Assembly (NCBI RefSeq): GCF_003014755.1
Contig: NZ_PYAW01000006.1
Location: 124,001-188,000 of the forward strand
Direction of reading: 5' to 3'
Source: Chitinophaga niastensis
GTDB taxonomy: Bacteria; Bacteroidota; Bacteroidia; Chitinophagales; Chitinophagaceae
Length of the DNA stretch: 64,000 bases
Position numbers and translations under genes: made by a program. Shown here piece after piece: positions 16,030 to 24,700 of this stretch. Numbering within the stretch: the first letter of the stretch is position 1; the number at the start of each line of letters is the position of its first letter. The notes beneath the pieces are model-generated. The model made no database searches. It saw only the letters and a program-made list of their open reading frames with translations, and was not told where the DNA came from.

Positions 16030-17265
16030 ATGACCAGTTTTTCTGTTCTTTTCTGGCTTAATAAGAGCCGTTCTAAAAACAATAAGCCCGCTATTTATCT
16101 GCGTCTCAGCGTAGACGGCAAACGTGCAGAACTTTCCACGTATCAGTATGTAACCCCGGCATTATGGAATGCCTCCGCCCAATGTGTTAAAGGAAATTCC
16201 GAAGAAGCACAGGCGATTAACCGGCAGTTGGTAACCCTGAAAGCCAATCTACACAAACATTACAGCCATTTAATTACATCCGGTTCAATGGTGACCGCTC
16301 AATCCGTGAAAAATTCTTTTTCTGGAATTACAGAACACTCGCGGACATTATGCGAAGTGATAGACTTCCATAACCGCCGATTTGCAGAGAAAGTAAAAGC
16401 TAAGATGAAGTCCGGGCGTACTCTGAAACGGTTTGAGATCACTAAAGAAAAGGTGGTGGCCTTCCTGAAAGCTCATTTTCATGTTTCCGATAAGCCGCTT
16501 TCTGAAATTCGTTTTTCTTTTGCCCCGGATTTTGAACATTTTCTCACAACCGTACAGGGAATAGGGTCTAACACCGCTATGAAGTATGTGAAGATTTTAA
16601 AACAGATGCTCAAATTGGCCGTAGATCAGGGTTGGTTGGTCGTTAGTCCATTAAGCGGGTTTAAATGTAGCTATGAAGAACCGCAACGGGAACGGCTTAC
16701 AATGGACGAAATTATGTCCTTGTATAATAAAGAGCTGATCCCACGATTGGCAGAGGTGAGAGATATTTATTTGTTCTGCTGCTTTACGGGCTACGCTTAC
16801 ACAGATGTACTCCATCTTACCCCGAATAACCTTGTCATTGGTATTGATGGCGAAAAGTGGATTATGAAAGACAGAATGAAAACCCACACAGCGGAACGTG
16901 TACCGCTTTTACCTATTGCATTGGAGATAATAGACCGGTACAAAGAAAGCCTGTATTGCAAGGCATATGGCCGTTTATTGCCCGTTAATAGTAACCAGCG
17001 GTATAATGCCTACCTGCAAGAAATAGCCATCGTATGCGGCATTAAAAAGCATTTAACCACGCATACCGCCCGACATACATTTGCTACCACGGTCACGCTT
17101 GAAAATGACGTGCCGATTGAAACAGTGAGCCAGATGTTGGGGCATAAATGTATCCGTACAACGCAGATTTATGCAAAGATCACGCAGCAGAAGGTTAGTA
17201 ATAATATGCGGGCCTTGCGTGATAGGTTGTCTGCTCCTGGAGTAGGATTACAGCGGATCGTTTAA
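16030..17265 (+). CDS. Tyrosine recombinase / site-specific integrase (Bacteroidota type)
   Basis: A 411-aa integrase. Residues ~1-100 form the arm-binding domain common in Bacteroidota elements (FWLNKSRSKNNKPAIYLRLS). Residues ~105-215 form the SAM-like core-binding domain and ~230-405 the catalytic domain. Catalytic residues: HTARHTFAT (His/Arg box II), GHKCIRTTQIYAKI (His, nucleophile Tyr). Box I reads FCCFTGYAYTDV and lacks the usual Arg, as known for IntDOT-like recombinases. It starts 260 bases from the attachment site in tRNA-Lys and is followed by a terminator. It would integrate and excise the 15754-21213 island. Confidence 0.93.
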   Translation: MTSFSVLFWLNKSRSKNNKPAIYLRLSVDGKRAELSTYQYVTPALWNASAQCVKGNSEEAQAINRQLVTLKANLHKHYSHLITSGSMVTAQSVKNSFSGITEHSRTLCEVIDFHNRRFAEKVKAKMKSGRTLKRFEITKEKVVAFLKAHFHVSDKPLSEIRFSFAPDFEHFLTTVQGIGSNTAMKYVKILKQMLKLAVDQGWLVVSPLSGFKCSYEEPQRERLTMDEIMSLYNKELIPRLAEVRDIYLFCCFTGYAYTDVLHLTPNNLVIGIDGEKWIMKDRMKTHTAERVPLLPIALEIIDRYKESLYCKAYGRLLPVNSNQRYNAYLQEIAIVCGIKKHLTTHTARHTFATTVTLENDVPIETVSQMLGHKCIRTTQIYAKITQQKVSNNMRALRDRLSAPGVGLQRIV

Positions 17266-17331
17266 CCTGGTATCGCTGCCGCAGGCTACGTTCGATATAC
17301 CGTTTTTAGGGTAAAATATTTGCTTATATCT

Positions 17332-17372
17332 AAGCTGGGTGATTCTTTGAATATGAATCATCCAGCTTTTTT
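17332..17372 (+). terminator. Terminator after the integrase
   Basis: AAGCTGGGTGATTC pairs with GAATCATCCAGCTT (one bulge), followed by six T. Confidence 0.8.
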
Positions 17373-17495
17373 GTATTAATAAATTCCTTCTTATGATATG
17401 CTTATAGATGATTTATTCTTTTATATTTGCTCAATATGTTCCGCTAGTTATTGAAAGTAACCACTTATTCAGCCTCAAATTAAATAGATATACTT

Positions 17496-18023
17496 ATGAA
17501 GAAGTTCCTTTTGTTTTTTTTCTTTTTACCGTTTACTGCTTTGGGACAAAACAATTCCCCGGATTCTTATCTTGGCGAACTGCCAATAAGAAATGGCAGG
17601 ATTAATTACACAGGGATTGATAGTGTTTCAGGGGTTAGTAAGGAGGAACTTTATTTAAGAGCTAAATCCTTTCTGTCAACAGCTTTCCCAAATTTTAAAG
17701 ATGTTGTTAAGCTCGATGATAAGGATTTAGGAAAGATAACGGTTCGAGGAATTTTTCGGACCGATGCCAAAGGAGGCAATCTTGTTAAGACTTACCAAGA
17801 GTTTTATGCAAATACCAATATACAAGTTAAAGACGGGAAGTTTAAGTACGAGATTACAGATTTCATTAAGCCAAGCTCAGACCTTCGCGTTCCCGACTTC
17901 AATTATGAACAGATGTTGTTCAACAAAAAAAGAGCTGAGAAACTATCGCCTGATATTAATGCTGTAATCAATCGATATATAGTTGCATTGATACACGCAA
18001 TGAAAAGCCAAGATAATTTTTAA
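17496..18023 (+). CDS. DUF4468 domain secreted protein
   Basis: A 175-aa exported protein with a signal peptide at 1-~19 ending ALGQ. The DUF4468 pattern is clear: GRINYTGIDSVSGVSKEELY, then LDDKDLGKITVRGIF, then VKDGKFKYEITDF. Function unknown; such proteins are common in Bacteroidota and are often called with a TBP-like fold. It is the first cargo gene after the integrase. A TATATTTG (-7-like) box at 17422-17429 may drive it. Confidence 0.82.
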   Translation: MKKFLLFFFFLPFTALGQNNSPDSYLGELPIRNGRINYTGIDSVSGVSKEELYLRAKSFLSTAFPNFKDVVKLDDKDLGKITVRGIFRTDAKGGNLVKTYQEFYANTNIQVKDGKFKYEITDFIKPSSDLRVPDFNYEQMLFNKKRAEKLSPDINAVINRYIVALIHAMKSQDNF

Positions 18024-18105
18024 CTGTGTTTTGGGTTTTAAACGATTTGAATAATTTGTAATATAGCACAGTAGATACTTTAGTAGGTGTCGCTGCCGCG
18101 GGCTG

Positions 18106-18184
18106 GTGCCTTATGACCAGATGTTTTTTGCAACGGTGGAACACTACCGGGCTGCATCGGAAAAAACATCTGGTCATAAGGCAC
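18106..18184. repeat. 24-bp perfect inverted repeat with 31-base loop
   Basis: Arm 18106-18129 (begins GTGCCTTATGACCAGATG) is the exact reverse complement of 18161-18184. No ORF covers it and the loop holds CAACGGTGG...ACCGGGCTGC. It could be a structured RNA, a recombinase or replication site, or the ends of a minute insertion. The TTTTTT inside the stem makes it a poor classical terminator. Confidence 0.9.
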
Positions 18185-18216
18185 TTGTGTTTTGTGGGAT
18201 ACCTATTTTTCCTTTT

Positions 18217-18450
18217 CACCAGCAAATTCGCTTCGGTGTGCAGATGGGAGAGCAGATAAAACGTGTAGCCTTGCTACCCGTTTGCGAAGATTGAACTGGC
18301 TGCGCTGCCACCAGTTCGGGAAGATTATACAGGCAGCTTCGCAGCCTGTATGCGGAGATAAACCGACTGGCTTCGCCATCCGGTTGCGGAGGTTGAACGG
18401 ATCTTCGCTCCGTTAGCAAGCGGTGTTTTTGCTACGCAAAAACCGCTTGC
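18217..18450. repeat. Array of about seven short hairpins (TTCGC loops)
   Basis: Consecutive small inverted repeats, each with different arms but similar loops and spacers: 18217-18238 (CACC/GGTG), 18259-18283 (AAACG..GTAGC arms), 18293-18317 (GAACTGG/CCAGTTC), 18327-18351 (ATACAGGC/GCCTGTAT, loop around TTC), 18361-18385 (AACCG..TGGC, TTC loop), 18396-18414 (AACGGA/TCCGTT) and 18416-18450 (GCAAGCGG/CCGCTTGC). Spacers look like GCGGAGAT, GGGAAGATT and GCGAAGATT. Several loops contain CTTCGC. A decayed relative of the array lies at 50662-50819. No coding potential was seen. Confidence 0.8.
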
Positions 18451-18522
18451 CCTTCGCTCCCGATGGTCGCAAAGGGGGAAATGCAGCGGAGAATAAAAAG
18501 GAGATCGGGTTGCCGGTGAAAA

Positions 18523-18549
18523 GAAAAAAGCCACTGTTTTACAGTGGCT
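18523..18549 (-). terminator. Terminator of the XRE regulator gene
   Basis: On the minus strand AGCCACTGT and ACAGTGGCT pair around AAA and are followed by TTTTTTCTT. It lies ~30 bases past the stop codon of the XRE gene. Confidence 0.85.
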
Positions 18550-18579
18550 CAAGTTTATGGAGATAATAATATCTAAATA

Positions 18580-18981
18580 CTATTTCTTAGTTTGCTTACC
18601 CGCCAAGTCGTTCTTTTCTCTTTCACTTGTAAGCAGTCGTTCATAAAGTTCAATGACTTTATCAAGTGGGTTAAAAGTACAATGATAATTATTCAACGGG
18701 CCGTTGTTAACACTGCTATCGTTGAAGTTATTTACAAAGTTAATGGCCGCTTCTTCACTGAAGTTCTTAATCGCTTCAGGGGTTACTTTCAATACTTTCG
18801 CTACCTGCTCTAATATCTCCGGCTCTACTGTTTCTTTCCCTTCCAACAGCGAAACCTTTTTTTGGTTCCAGTCGTCACCTAATTCAAACGCTAATGCATC
18901 CTGCTTCATGCCAAGCATTTCGCGGAAGCGCTTAATGTTCTTTCCTTCGTGTACTTTATTGGGCATATCAGTGTTTGTCAT
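18580..18981 (-). CDS. XRE-family helix-turn-helix regulator
   Basis: A 133-aa DNA-binding protein. The XRE helix-turn-helix spans residues ~14-70: NIKRFREMLGMKQDALA, then WNQKKVSLLEGKETVEPEIL and VAKVLKVTPEAI. The C-terminal tail (Asn-rich, then LLTSEREKNDLAGKQTKK) is probably helical. It is the only minus-strand gene of the island and diverges from the toxin-like gene 167 bases away, which it may control. Similar regulators are common in Bacteroidota mobile elements. Confidence 0.85.
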   Translation of the reverse strand: MTNTDMPNKVHEGKNIKRFREMLGMKQDALAFELGDDWNQKKVSLLEGKETVEPEILEQVAKVLKVTPEAIKNFSEEAAINFVNNFNDSSVNNGPLNNYHCTFNPLDKVIELYERLLTSEREKNDLAGKQTKK

Positions 18982-19148
18982 AGTTGCAAATATAAGGTTT
19001 TTCAGAAATGCTAAAATAGGGAATATCTGGCATAAAATACCTGTATAATATCCCTGATTCTTTCCAAGATAGATGTTTAAAGTATTGAATATGAGGTTAT
19101 TATTCTGGAATTTGTATCTGTCATTTTGATAATCATAAAATCAAAACT

Positions 19149-19619
19149 ATGGAGCATACGGAAGAAATCCTCAATATGCCCTCTTTCAACGAGGGGGAAT
19201 GGTTAAAGCTACTTTTCCTAATAAGTGATACGCAAGACTGGCTTAATAATCTGGCCTACGGCGCCATGTTACAAATCCCTATAAGGGATAGAAGGCAGTT
19301 GTTTAGGAAAACCTATTACCTGAGTGCAACAGCGTTGACCCACATTATAGAAAGACATTATTATAAAATGATGCGCCACCCCGCTACCAGTAAGTTTACG
19401 ATTCCCCTAACTGAAATATTAACCCATCTGCGGAATGCGTGTAATGAGCCTATACTGCCTGTTCCCGGATCAATGAATTTTCAACGGACTATTGATACAG
19501 GCGACATTATTGGATTTGATTGTGATAGACTGCCTACCAGCTTGGTTACTATAGTTACAGATGGGGGAGGACGTATTACAACCGCTTTTCCGGGCAATTT
19601 TAAAAAGAGAATGTCATGA
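19149..19619 (+). CDS. Probable BECR-fold RNase toxin
   Basis: A 156-aa protein. It resembles the BECR (Barnase-EndoU-ColicinE5/D-RelE) nuclease families: paired His in THIIERHYYK (~64-73), SKFTIPLTEILTHL (~81-94), then DTGDIIGFDCD and the ending TIVTDGGGRITTAFPGNF (~133-151). This order (H..RH, S-x-F, I-G-x-D, T-A-F-P) is what I know from polymorphic-toxin RNases. No signal peptide. The downstream gene overlaps by four bases (ATGA), as expected for a coupled toxin/antitoxin pair. The family placement is from pattern memory and activity is inferred. Confidence 0.5.
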   Translation: MEHTEEILNMPSFNEGEWLKLLFLISDTQDWLNNLAYGAMLQIPIRDRRQLFRKTYYLSATALTHIIERHYYKMMRHPATSKFTIPLTEILTHLRNACNEPILPVPGSMNFQRTIDTGDIIGFDCDRLPTSLVTIVTDGGGRITTAFPGNFKKRMS

Positions 19620-19849
19620 GTACTAAACTAAAGATCAGTAAGAAGTTTAAAACGGAGTTACGACAATTTTTTGAGGCTCATCCGGCAAAGCGCGTAAATC
19701 GTAATCTTCGTGAGGTTTTCATGACGTATATCTATTATTCATTAGACGTTATTCCCCTCAATATGTCGGATATTATTTGGGATATGCAAAGCCTGATGGA
19801 ATTAATAGATGTTGTAGAGGACGAAACAACAGACTGGCCGGAGCAATAA
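19616..19849 (+). CDS. Small acidic protein, putative antitoxin/immunity partner
   Basis: A 77-aa protein whose ATG overlaps the stop codon of the preceding gene (ATGA at 19616-19619), showing translational coupling. The N-terminal third is basic (STKLKISKKFKTELRQFF) and the C-terminal third strongly acidic (ELIDVVEDETTDWPEQ), a composition usual for proteins that cover a basic RNase. I do not recognise a family. The assignment as antitoxin rests on gene order, overlap and charge. Confidence 0.5.
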   Translation: MSTKLKISKKFKTELRQFFEAHPAKRVNRNLREVFMTYIYYSLDVIPLNMSDIIWDMQSLMELIDVVEDETTDWPEQ

Positions 19850-20096
19850 ATTTTGAATGCGAAGCATGAAAAGTTTAGGGATTTTGGTATTACCAAAACA
19901 TAGCTGGCCATACCATTTCCCCTTCTGAAATGTTTGAGGATTTATCAATTATCAATGTATACACATTTACTCTCAAAATATCGCTTTAAGCTCCCATATA
20001 ATTACTGATATTAAAAAGTAAATTTATTTTAATTAACTTTCGATTAACAGTGGGTATGTGTTTTTATCTGTCATTTGTACTATTAAAATAACACAT

Positions 20097-20309
20097 ATGG
20101 CCGATCATCGAGTTAATATTCAATTGCCAGAAACAGAATTGGGGAGGGCTGATACAATCCTAAAAGTTAAGAAAGACAATAAACTACTAGGGACAATCCA
20201 CATATCCCACGGAGCATTTGAATATCGACCAAGTGGGTGGGCGGACAAGAATAGAATTAAAATAAACTGGACGGACTTTCATGATTTAATTCTGAGTACA
20301 AATAAGTAG
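20097..20309 (+). CDS. Small hypothetical protein
   Basis: A 70-aa protein from the ATG at 20097 (MADHRVNIQLPE); the longer frame starting at 20058 is less likely. It reads LLGTIHISHGAFEYRPSGW followed by NRIKINWTDFHDLI, which resembles short unknown proteins I have seen in several phyla. The upstream sequence TTTATCTGTCATTT is close to TGTATCTGTCATTTTG upstream of the toxin-like gene at 19149, so both may share a promoter type. No domain is named. Confidence 0.6.
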   Translation: MADHRVNIQLPETELGRADTILKVKKDNKLLGTIHISHGAFEYRPSGWADKNRIKINWTDFHDLILSTNK

Positions 20310-20461
20310 ATAGAATTTCAGAAATTCTCAGCATCTGGTAGCTATTTGTGTATGGGAAGTCTGATCTATCATTTTATTATTGATCTGATCAAATACTGAC
20401 TTTCACGTTTTTAGTAATTGGCCGTGTACATTAGATTTTCTATTATTTTCGGATATTCACC

Positions 20462-20542
20462 TATCATTCCTCCTGACTATAATGGCTACACGTAATCAGG
20501 GTAGCAGTAAACGCTCACCGCTGTCAAACACAGATTCTACAA
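20462..20542. repeat. Internal copy of the island right-end repeat
   Basis: About 81 bases (TATCATTCCTCCTGACTATAA ... ACACAGATTCTACAAG) match 21083-21175 at roughly 85-90% by eye, apart from an 11-base deletion around CATCACGGTTA. It lies just upstream of the GhoS-like gene and lacks the att core. Confidence 0.85.
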
Positions 20543-20584
20543 GAAAGAATTATAGAAGTAATATTTTATTGTAAAACTTATTAT

Positions 20585-20869
20585 ATGTCTATTTTTATAG
20601 TTAGGGTTGTTCTGCATAATGCAAATGAAACAGATTATAATATTCTCCATTCTGCAATAGAAGATAAAGGGTTTTCTAGAACTGTATTGAGTGATGATAA
20701 TATTGAGTATCATCTCCCAGAGGCTGAATACTACAAGAAGGGAAACTATATTAAAGAACAAATAAGAGATTCAGCCGTTTTAGCTGCTAAAACAACAGGA
20801 AAGAAATATGCGGTTTTAGTAACTCAATCTGATGGGATATGTTGGATTGGGCTAAAAGAAGTTAAATAA
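20585..20869 (+). CDS. GhoS-like (DUF2622-type) protein
   Basis: A 94-aa protein: SIFIVRVVLHNANETDY, EDKGFSRTVLSDD, EYHLPEAEYYKKGN, and AAKTTGKKYAVLVTQSDG. These blocks match the pattern I recall for DUF2622-type proteins annotated as GhoS-like, related to the type V antitoxin endoribonuclease with a Cas2-like ferredoxin fold. No GhoT-like membrane toxin is visible here. It sits alone between two copies of the island's right-end repeat. The role of these stand-alone homologues is not established. Confidence 0.6.
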   Translation: MSIFIVRVVLHNANETDYNILHSAIEDKGFSRTVLSDDNIEYHLPEAEYYKKGNYIKEQIRDSAVLAAKTTGKKYAVLVTQSDGICWIGLKEVK

Positions 20870-21082
20870 TTCCCAAAAGTACCAATTTTATGACGTTCCC
20901 CGTCAGCGAATTTATATTTGATCCAAGCGTAAAATATTATGTGAAAGGGCGTTTTTTACGTAACGTTTACGATAATTTGACATTCAAGTCTTCTTGGACG
21001 AAAATTGTTACCGAGCCCATTGCGTAATTCGGGAATTAATTCGACCTCTTATGTTTTTGAGATCGTTTTTCATATATTTGTG

Positions 21083-21175
21083 TATCATTACTCCTGACTA
21101 TAACGGTTACACGTAATCAGGTTAGCATCACGGTTAGCAATAAACGCTCACCACTACCAAACACAGACTCTACAA
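21083..21175. repeat. Right-end repeat of the island
   Basis: The terminal copy of the repeat also found at 20462-20542, ending 24 bases before the right att site. It contains CACGGTTAGCA (21129-21139) and AACGCTCAC (21143-21151), both of which recur in inverted orientation at the left end (15883-15929). Confidence 0.85.
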
Positions 21176-21198
21176 GACATTACGAAGATACGTGCTAC

Positions 21199-21213
21199 TC
21201 CCAAGGGGATCAC
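21199..21213 (+). other. Right attachment site (att)
   Basis: TCCCAAGGGGATCAC, identical to the end of tRNA-Lys. Beyond it the chromosome resumes, with the original tRNA terminator 23 bases further on. Confidence 0.88.
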
Positions 21214-21235
21214 AACAAGATTATCAAAGGAAATT

Positions 21236-21272
21236 AAAGCCGCTTAAATCTTAGGATTTATGCGGCTTTTCT
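21236..21272 (+). terminator. Original tRNA-Lys terminator, displaced by the island
   Basis: AAAGCCGC (21236) pairs with GCGGCTTT (21262-21269), with an inner TAAATC/GATTTA stem and TTAG loop, followed by TTCTGTTTTT. No gene precedes it on this strand except the att remnant, so it probably ended tRNA-Lys before the insertion. A second weaker hairpin (GGATACAC/GTGTATCC, 21328-21361) follows. Confidence 0.75.
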
Positions 21273-21422
21273 GTTTTTGCCATAAAAAGGTAAACCATAT
21301 CAAATGAATCTGAAAGGATACAAAATAGGATACACAAAAAAAATCTAAGTTTAGTGTATCCTTTTCAGGTGCCAATGAATCGGTGAAATAATTTCCTGAC
21401 CTGGAAGTTTTTAACGGCTACC

Positions 21423-21677
21423 TCTACGCTATCGTCATCATATAAAGGAAGCATTCCCCAGTATAGCAAGTCCAACTGCGAAGCTTGGTGCAATAACAGG
21501 GTGGCTGGAAATCTTCCATATAAACAAGACTGCCTAATATCGGATGATAAGAAGCGATATACTTCACGTACTCTTGATCATCCATCCTGGGAACTCAACA
21601 TGGCCAGAAAAGATACGCAACTCTTCATGAACGTTGCCTGCGAAGCTAATATACCGATTGATTATTCATGTTTATAA
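21423..21677 (+). pseudogene. Possible remnant of an NAD(P)-dependent oxidoreductase
   Basis: An open stretch without a start codon reads KRYTSRTLDHPSWELN, then MARKDTQLFMNVACEANIPI, ending at TAA 21675-21677. The block HPxxxLxxxRKDxxLxxxxAxxxxIP resembles the C-terminal domain of beta-hydroxyacid dehydrogenases (6-phosphogluconate/3-hydroxyisobutyrate type). The N-terminal Rossmann part is missing. The similarity is short and could be coincidental. Confidence 0.3.
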
Positions 21678-21724
21678 AATAATATGATCTTCGCTCATCA
21701 TAATAACCACTTTAATCACATACA

Positions 21725-24700
21725 TTACAGTCCACTTATCAGCAAGTACAGTTGCACTTGCAACACTGGTCTTGTACTATCATCAGAGAAAACTGTCATA
21801 TCCAGGTTGTACTGAGCCTTGTTGGTTTCCGGCATATGTGTATCCTTCCATTTCTTCATGGCGTCTGCTATCATGATGGCTACTGCCAGTCCTTTATCTG
21901 CGATACTTACTTTAGTAGAGGCCAGCAGTAATACAGGCAGGTTTATTATGAATGAAGTGCCCGGTTTGGTATACTGGTAGCTGACATGTAATTTAATTAG
22001 TATATCCGTTAACGTTACCTCACTGGTGAGGGCGATGAAGAGCTGGGTCATGTTCTCCTGCAAGGTTCTCTGTTGCGGCGCAGGGAAGACGTTGCTGTTG
22101 ATGGTGGCGATATCTACGGCGCGGTTGCAGTTGAGTAGCGGCACAAGCTTGTCGAAGAAGCGCACCCACGGAGTCTGATAGATGAACCGTTGATTGGTGG
22201 GCTGCCACGTTCCATTATTATTCTGTATCAGGTACTCATTGCGGATGATGCTGGCGCCTGACCAGCTGTTTTGTTCATGGAGTATATCCAGCTGTTGCAT
22301 GACCACTTCTCTGTCAGGATCGTTGTTCCTGTCGGCGTACAGGAGATATTTACCTTTTGCATCTTTGTATGTCCAGGTATTACTTTGACCGGTCACCGGC
22401 TCTGCGGTGTAATTGCTGATGTTGACCAACGGAACCATCGGCACGCTATTGCCACTGTCTGTTGTAACGGTGATGCTGAGATAAGTGGTAGTCGGCTCTT
22501 CGTTTTCTGTGATAGTATATGATAAAGTATACGGCGACAACGCCAGGCTAAGCGGTCCGTGACTCACCAGTTTTTTGGTGCGCGGATGTATCTGGTTCCA
22601 GGTGCTCCATGCAGTAGCCACTACAGTTACTACCTTGATGAAAGCCGCTATGGCATTCTTTGCAGCCTGCGCATTTGTTGTGTTGTTCGTTACATCATCA
22701 GCAGTCAGTGTCAGCAGGTGCATGTTGAAATCATCCAGCATGGCGGGATACACGGACATGAACTGAGATAATGCCTGATCCAGTGTAGGCGGTTCATCCA
22801 GGTTCCGTGACAGGAAAGTGTTACTGGATGCCGGGATATTGAACTGAACCTGCGTGTGTATGGTATCCTGTGCGGCAGACTGGTTCTGATATACATAACG
22901 GTAGTTCCATGCTCTTGTATCAGCGATGGTTATAGAGCCGGTGCTATTGTTGACAGGATATTGAAGTCCCTGGCTCAGGATGGAAGGCGGTGTAGGATAG
23001 GCGCGCAAGGGAACCGGTATGGTGATGTTGCCTATCTGCCCCAGGCTGTTATCAAGCGGGATAATGAAGGTCAGCCAGGACGATGCCATGTAGCCTTCGA
23101 TACCATCAACAGGTTGTAGCTGGTATTCCAGGTGACTTACGGCATAACGCATGTCTGTGAAGCTGAAGCTGCGGCTGGCCGGCAGGTCTTTCGATTCAAA
23201 CATATACGTAAGCCACGATTGCCCGTTGCCCAATGGTACTTTAGCGTTGGACAGGGAATAGGAAGTATTGGGCGGTGTACCGGGTGGCAGGGAAGGATCA
23301 ATGCCTTTCATGCTGCCGTACAATGCAGGCACATAGGGCGCTTCCGGGGGCTGATTGTTGCTGCCTGTCCATCCGGAGCTGATAGTGGCGGGTGTCTGCA
23401 CGGCTGTCGTATAGCGGTAAGCGTTAGAGAGCAGTTGGAGGATCACCTGTTTCCATTTGTCCTGTGCGTTGCCGATGTTGGATTGTGGTGCACTTCCCGG
23501 ATCTATGATGTAGTCGATGGTACCTTCAATAGCATTGGCGATGTTTTCTTTTTCAGCCAGCAGTGATGCCAATGATACGCCGTTGTCTAACAGGAAGGCG
23601 GGCACCGCATAGGCCGGGCTGAGGAAATTATCTACCGCGGTGAGGAACTGCAATCCCCAGTTGTCGAGGTCTATACTGCTGAAATGCTGTGTCACTGCGG
23701 ACCCTGCGGGATATGGCTGTCCACTTGCATACGGATAGTTGTTGCTGCTGAACGACAACAGGTTGTTGGCCAGCGGTACGGGTGCAAAGAAATATACTGC
23801 AGCGTTGCTGAAGTTGAAATTGATACCGCTCTTTCCGTTGCTGTCCAGTCTTATCATCCAGAGCGATGGTATTTTGTCTTCACTTTCCTTCGGTGTGCCT
23901 GTCGCCAGTTTCAGCGTGATGCCTGCGGTGGGCTGATCTTTGAAGGCCGCTTCAAACTGTTGCGCAAATGGGGTGAGCGACAAGGAATCATTGTTGCCGT
24001 TACCACAGGGCGTGCCTTTGGATTGCGGCGGCACGGTGGTCTGTGCGCTGGTGATACCGGCAGTGTTGGCAAAAGCCGGATCTATATGTGAAGTGCGTTG
24101 TACCGTTGCCGTTAGTGTCAATGGCAGTATGTCTGCATAGCTCGCAATCGTGGCGGTATCCACCGGGCTGCTGATAGTATACAGGATGCTGTTGTTGTCT
24201 GCGGCAGTAGCGGCTACTATGCTCTTCAGGTAGCTGATCACCGGTGTGAGGAAGCCGGTGTTCAGGGCGGCTATATCTATACTGCGACCGGAGCCTTCCG
24301 GTAGAGCAGCAGTGCCGTCAATAGAGGAGCGGAAGCTCATGTTCACATCCGTACATACTACCAGCTGATAATAGAGGCGCATGTAGGTTTCGAGGTCTAT
24401 GGCAGCATTGTTCTGGCTCTTGCTGCCGGTGTATTTTGTCTTGTCGAAACAGAAGCTGAGCTGTATTTCCGGCTTGCCGGCTTTCCGGGCAAACTGGTAA
24501 TAGGAAGATACGGCAGGCCACTGTGATACCGCGATGAGCGGATCGGTATACAGTGATGCCATTGATAATGTCAACGGCTGCACGTTGTTCATGGGTATGT
24601 TACCAAACATATCCTGCCAGTTAAGCTGCATCTGCACAGTAGCGCCGATGCCCCCATACGGATTAGGATAGTCTGGGTCTGTACCGGAAGGCTGCACGTA

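Larger units (their letters stand above)
15754..21213. mobile_element. tRNA-Lys-integrated genomic island (~5.5 kb)
   Basis: A 15-bp direct repeat, TCCCAAGGGGATCAC, occurs at the tRNA 3' end (15754-15768) and again at 21199-21213. A tyrosine integrase reads inward from the tRNA side. Cargo: a DUF4468 protein, an XRE regulator, a toxin/antitoxin-like pair, an 71-codon unknown ORF and a GhoS-like protein, plus a 24-bp inverted repeat and a hairpin array. There is no relaxase, capsid or replication gene, so it would need helper functions to move between cells. Subterminal motifs (ACGGTTAGCA and AACGCTCAC) occur in inverted orientation at the two ends and may be integrase arm sites. Confidence 0.88.

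Noticed and set aside
18106..18184. Retron or reverse-transcriptase-associated RNA
   Set aside because: No reverse transcriptase gene occurs anywhere in the window.
18217..18450. CRISPR array
   Set aside because: The repeats are not identical, units are not separated by unique spacers of fixed length, and no cas gene is present. The GhoS-like protein shares only a fold with Cas2.
15754..21213. Conjugative transposon or prophage
   Set aside because: No relaxase, Tra, capsid or terminase gene was found in the 5.5 kb.
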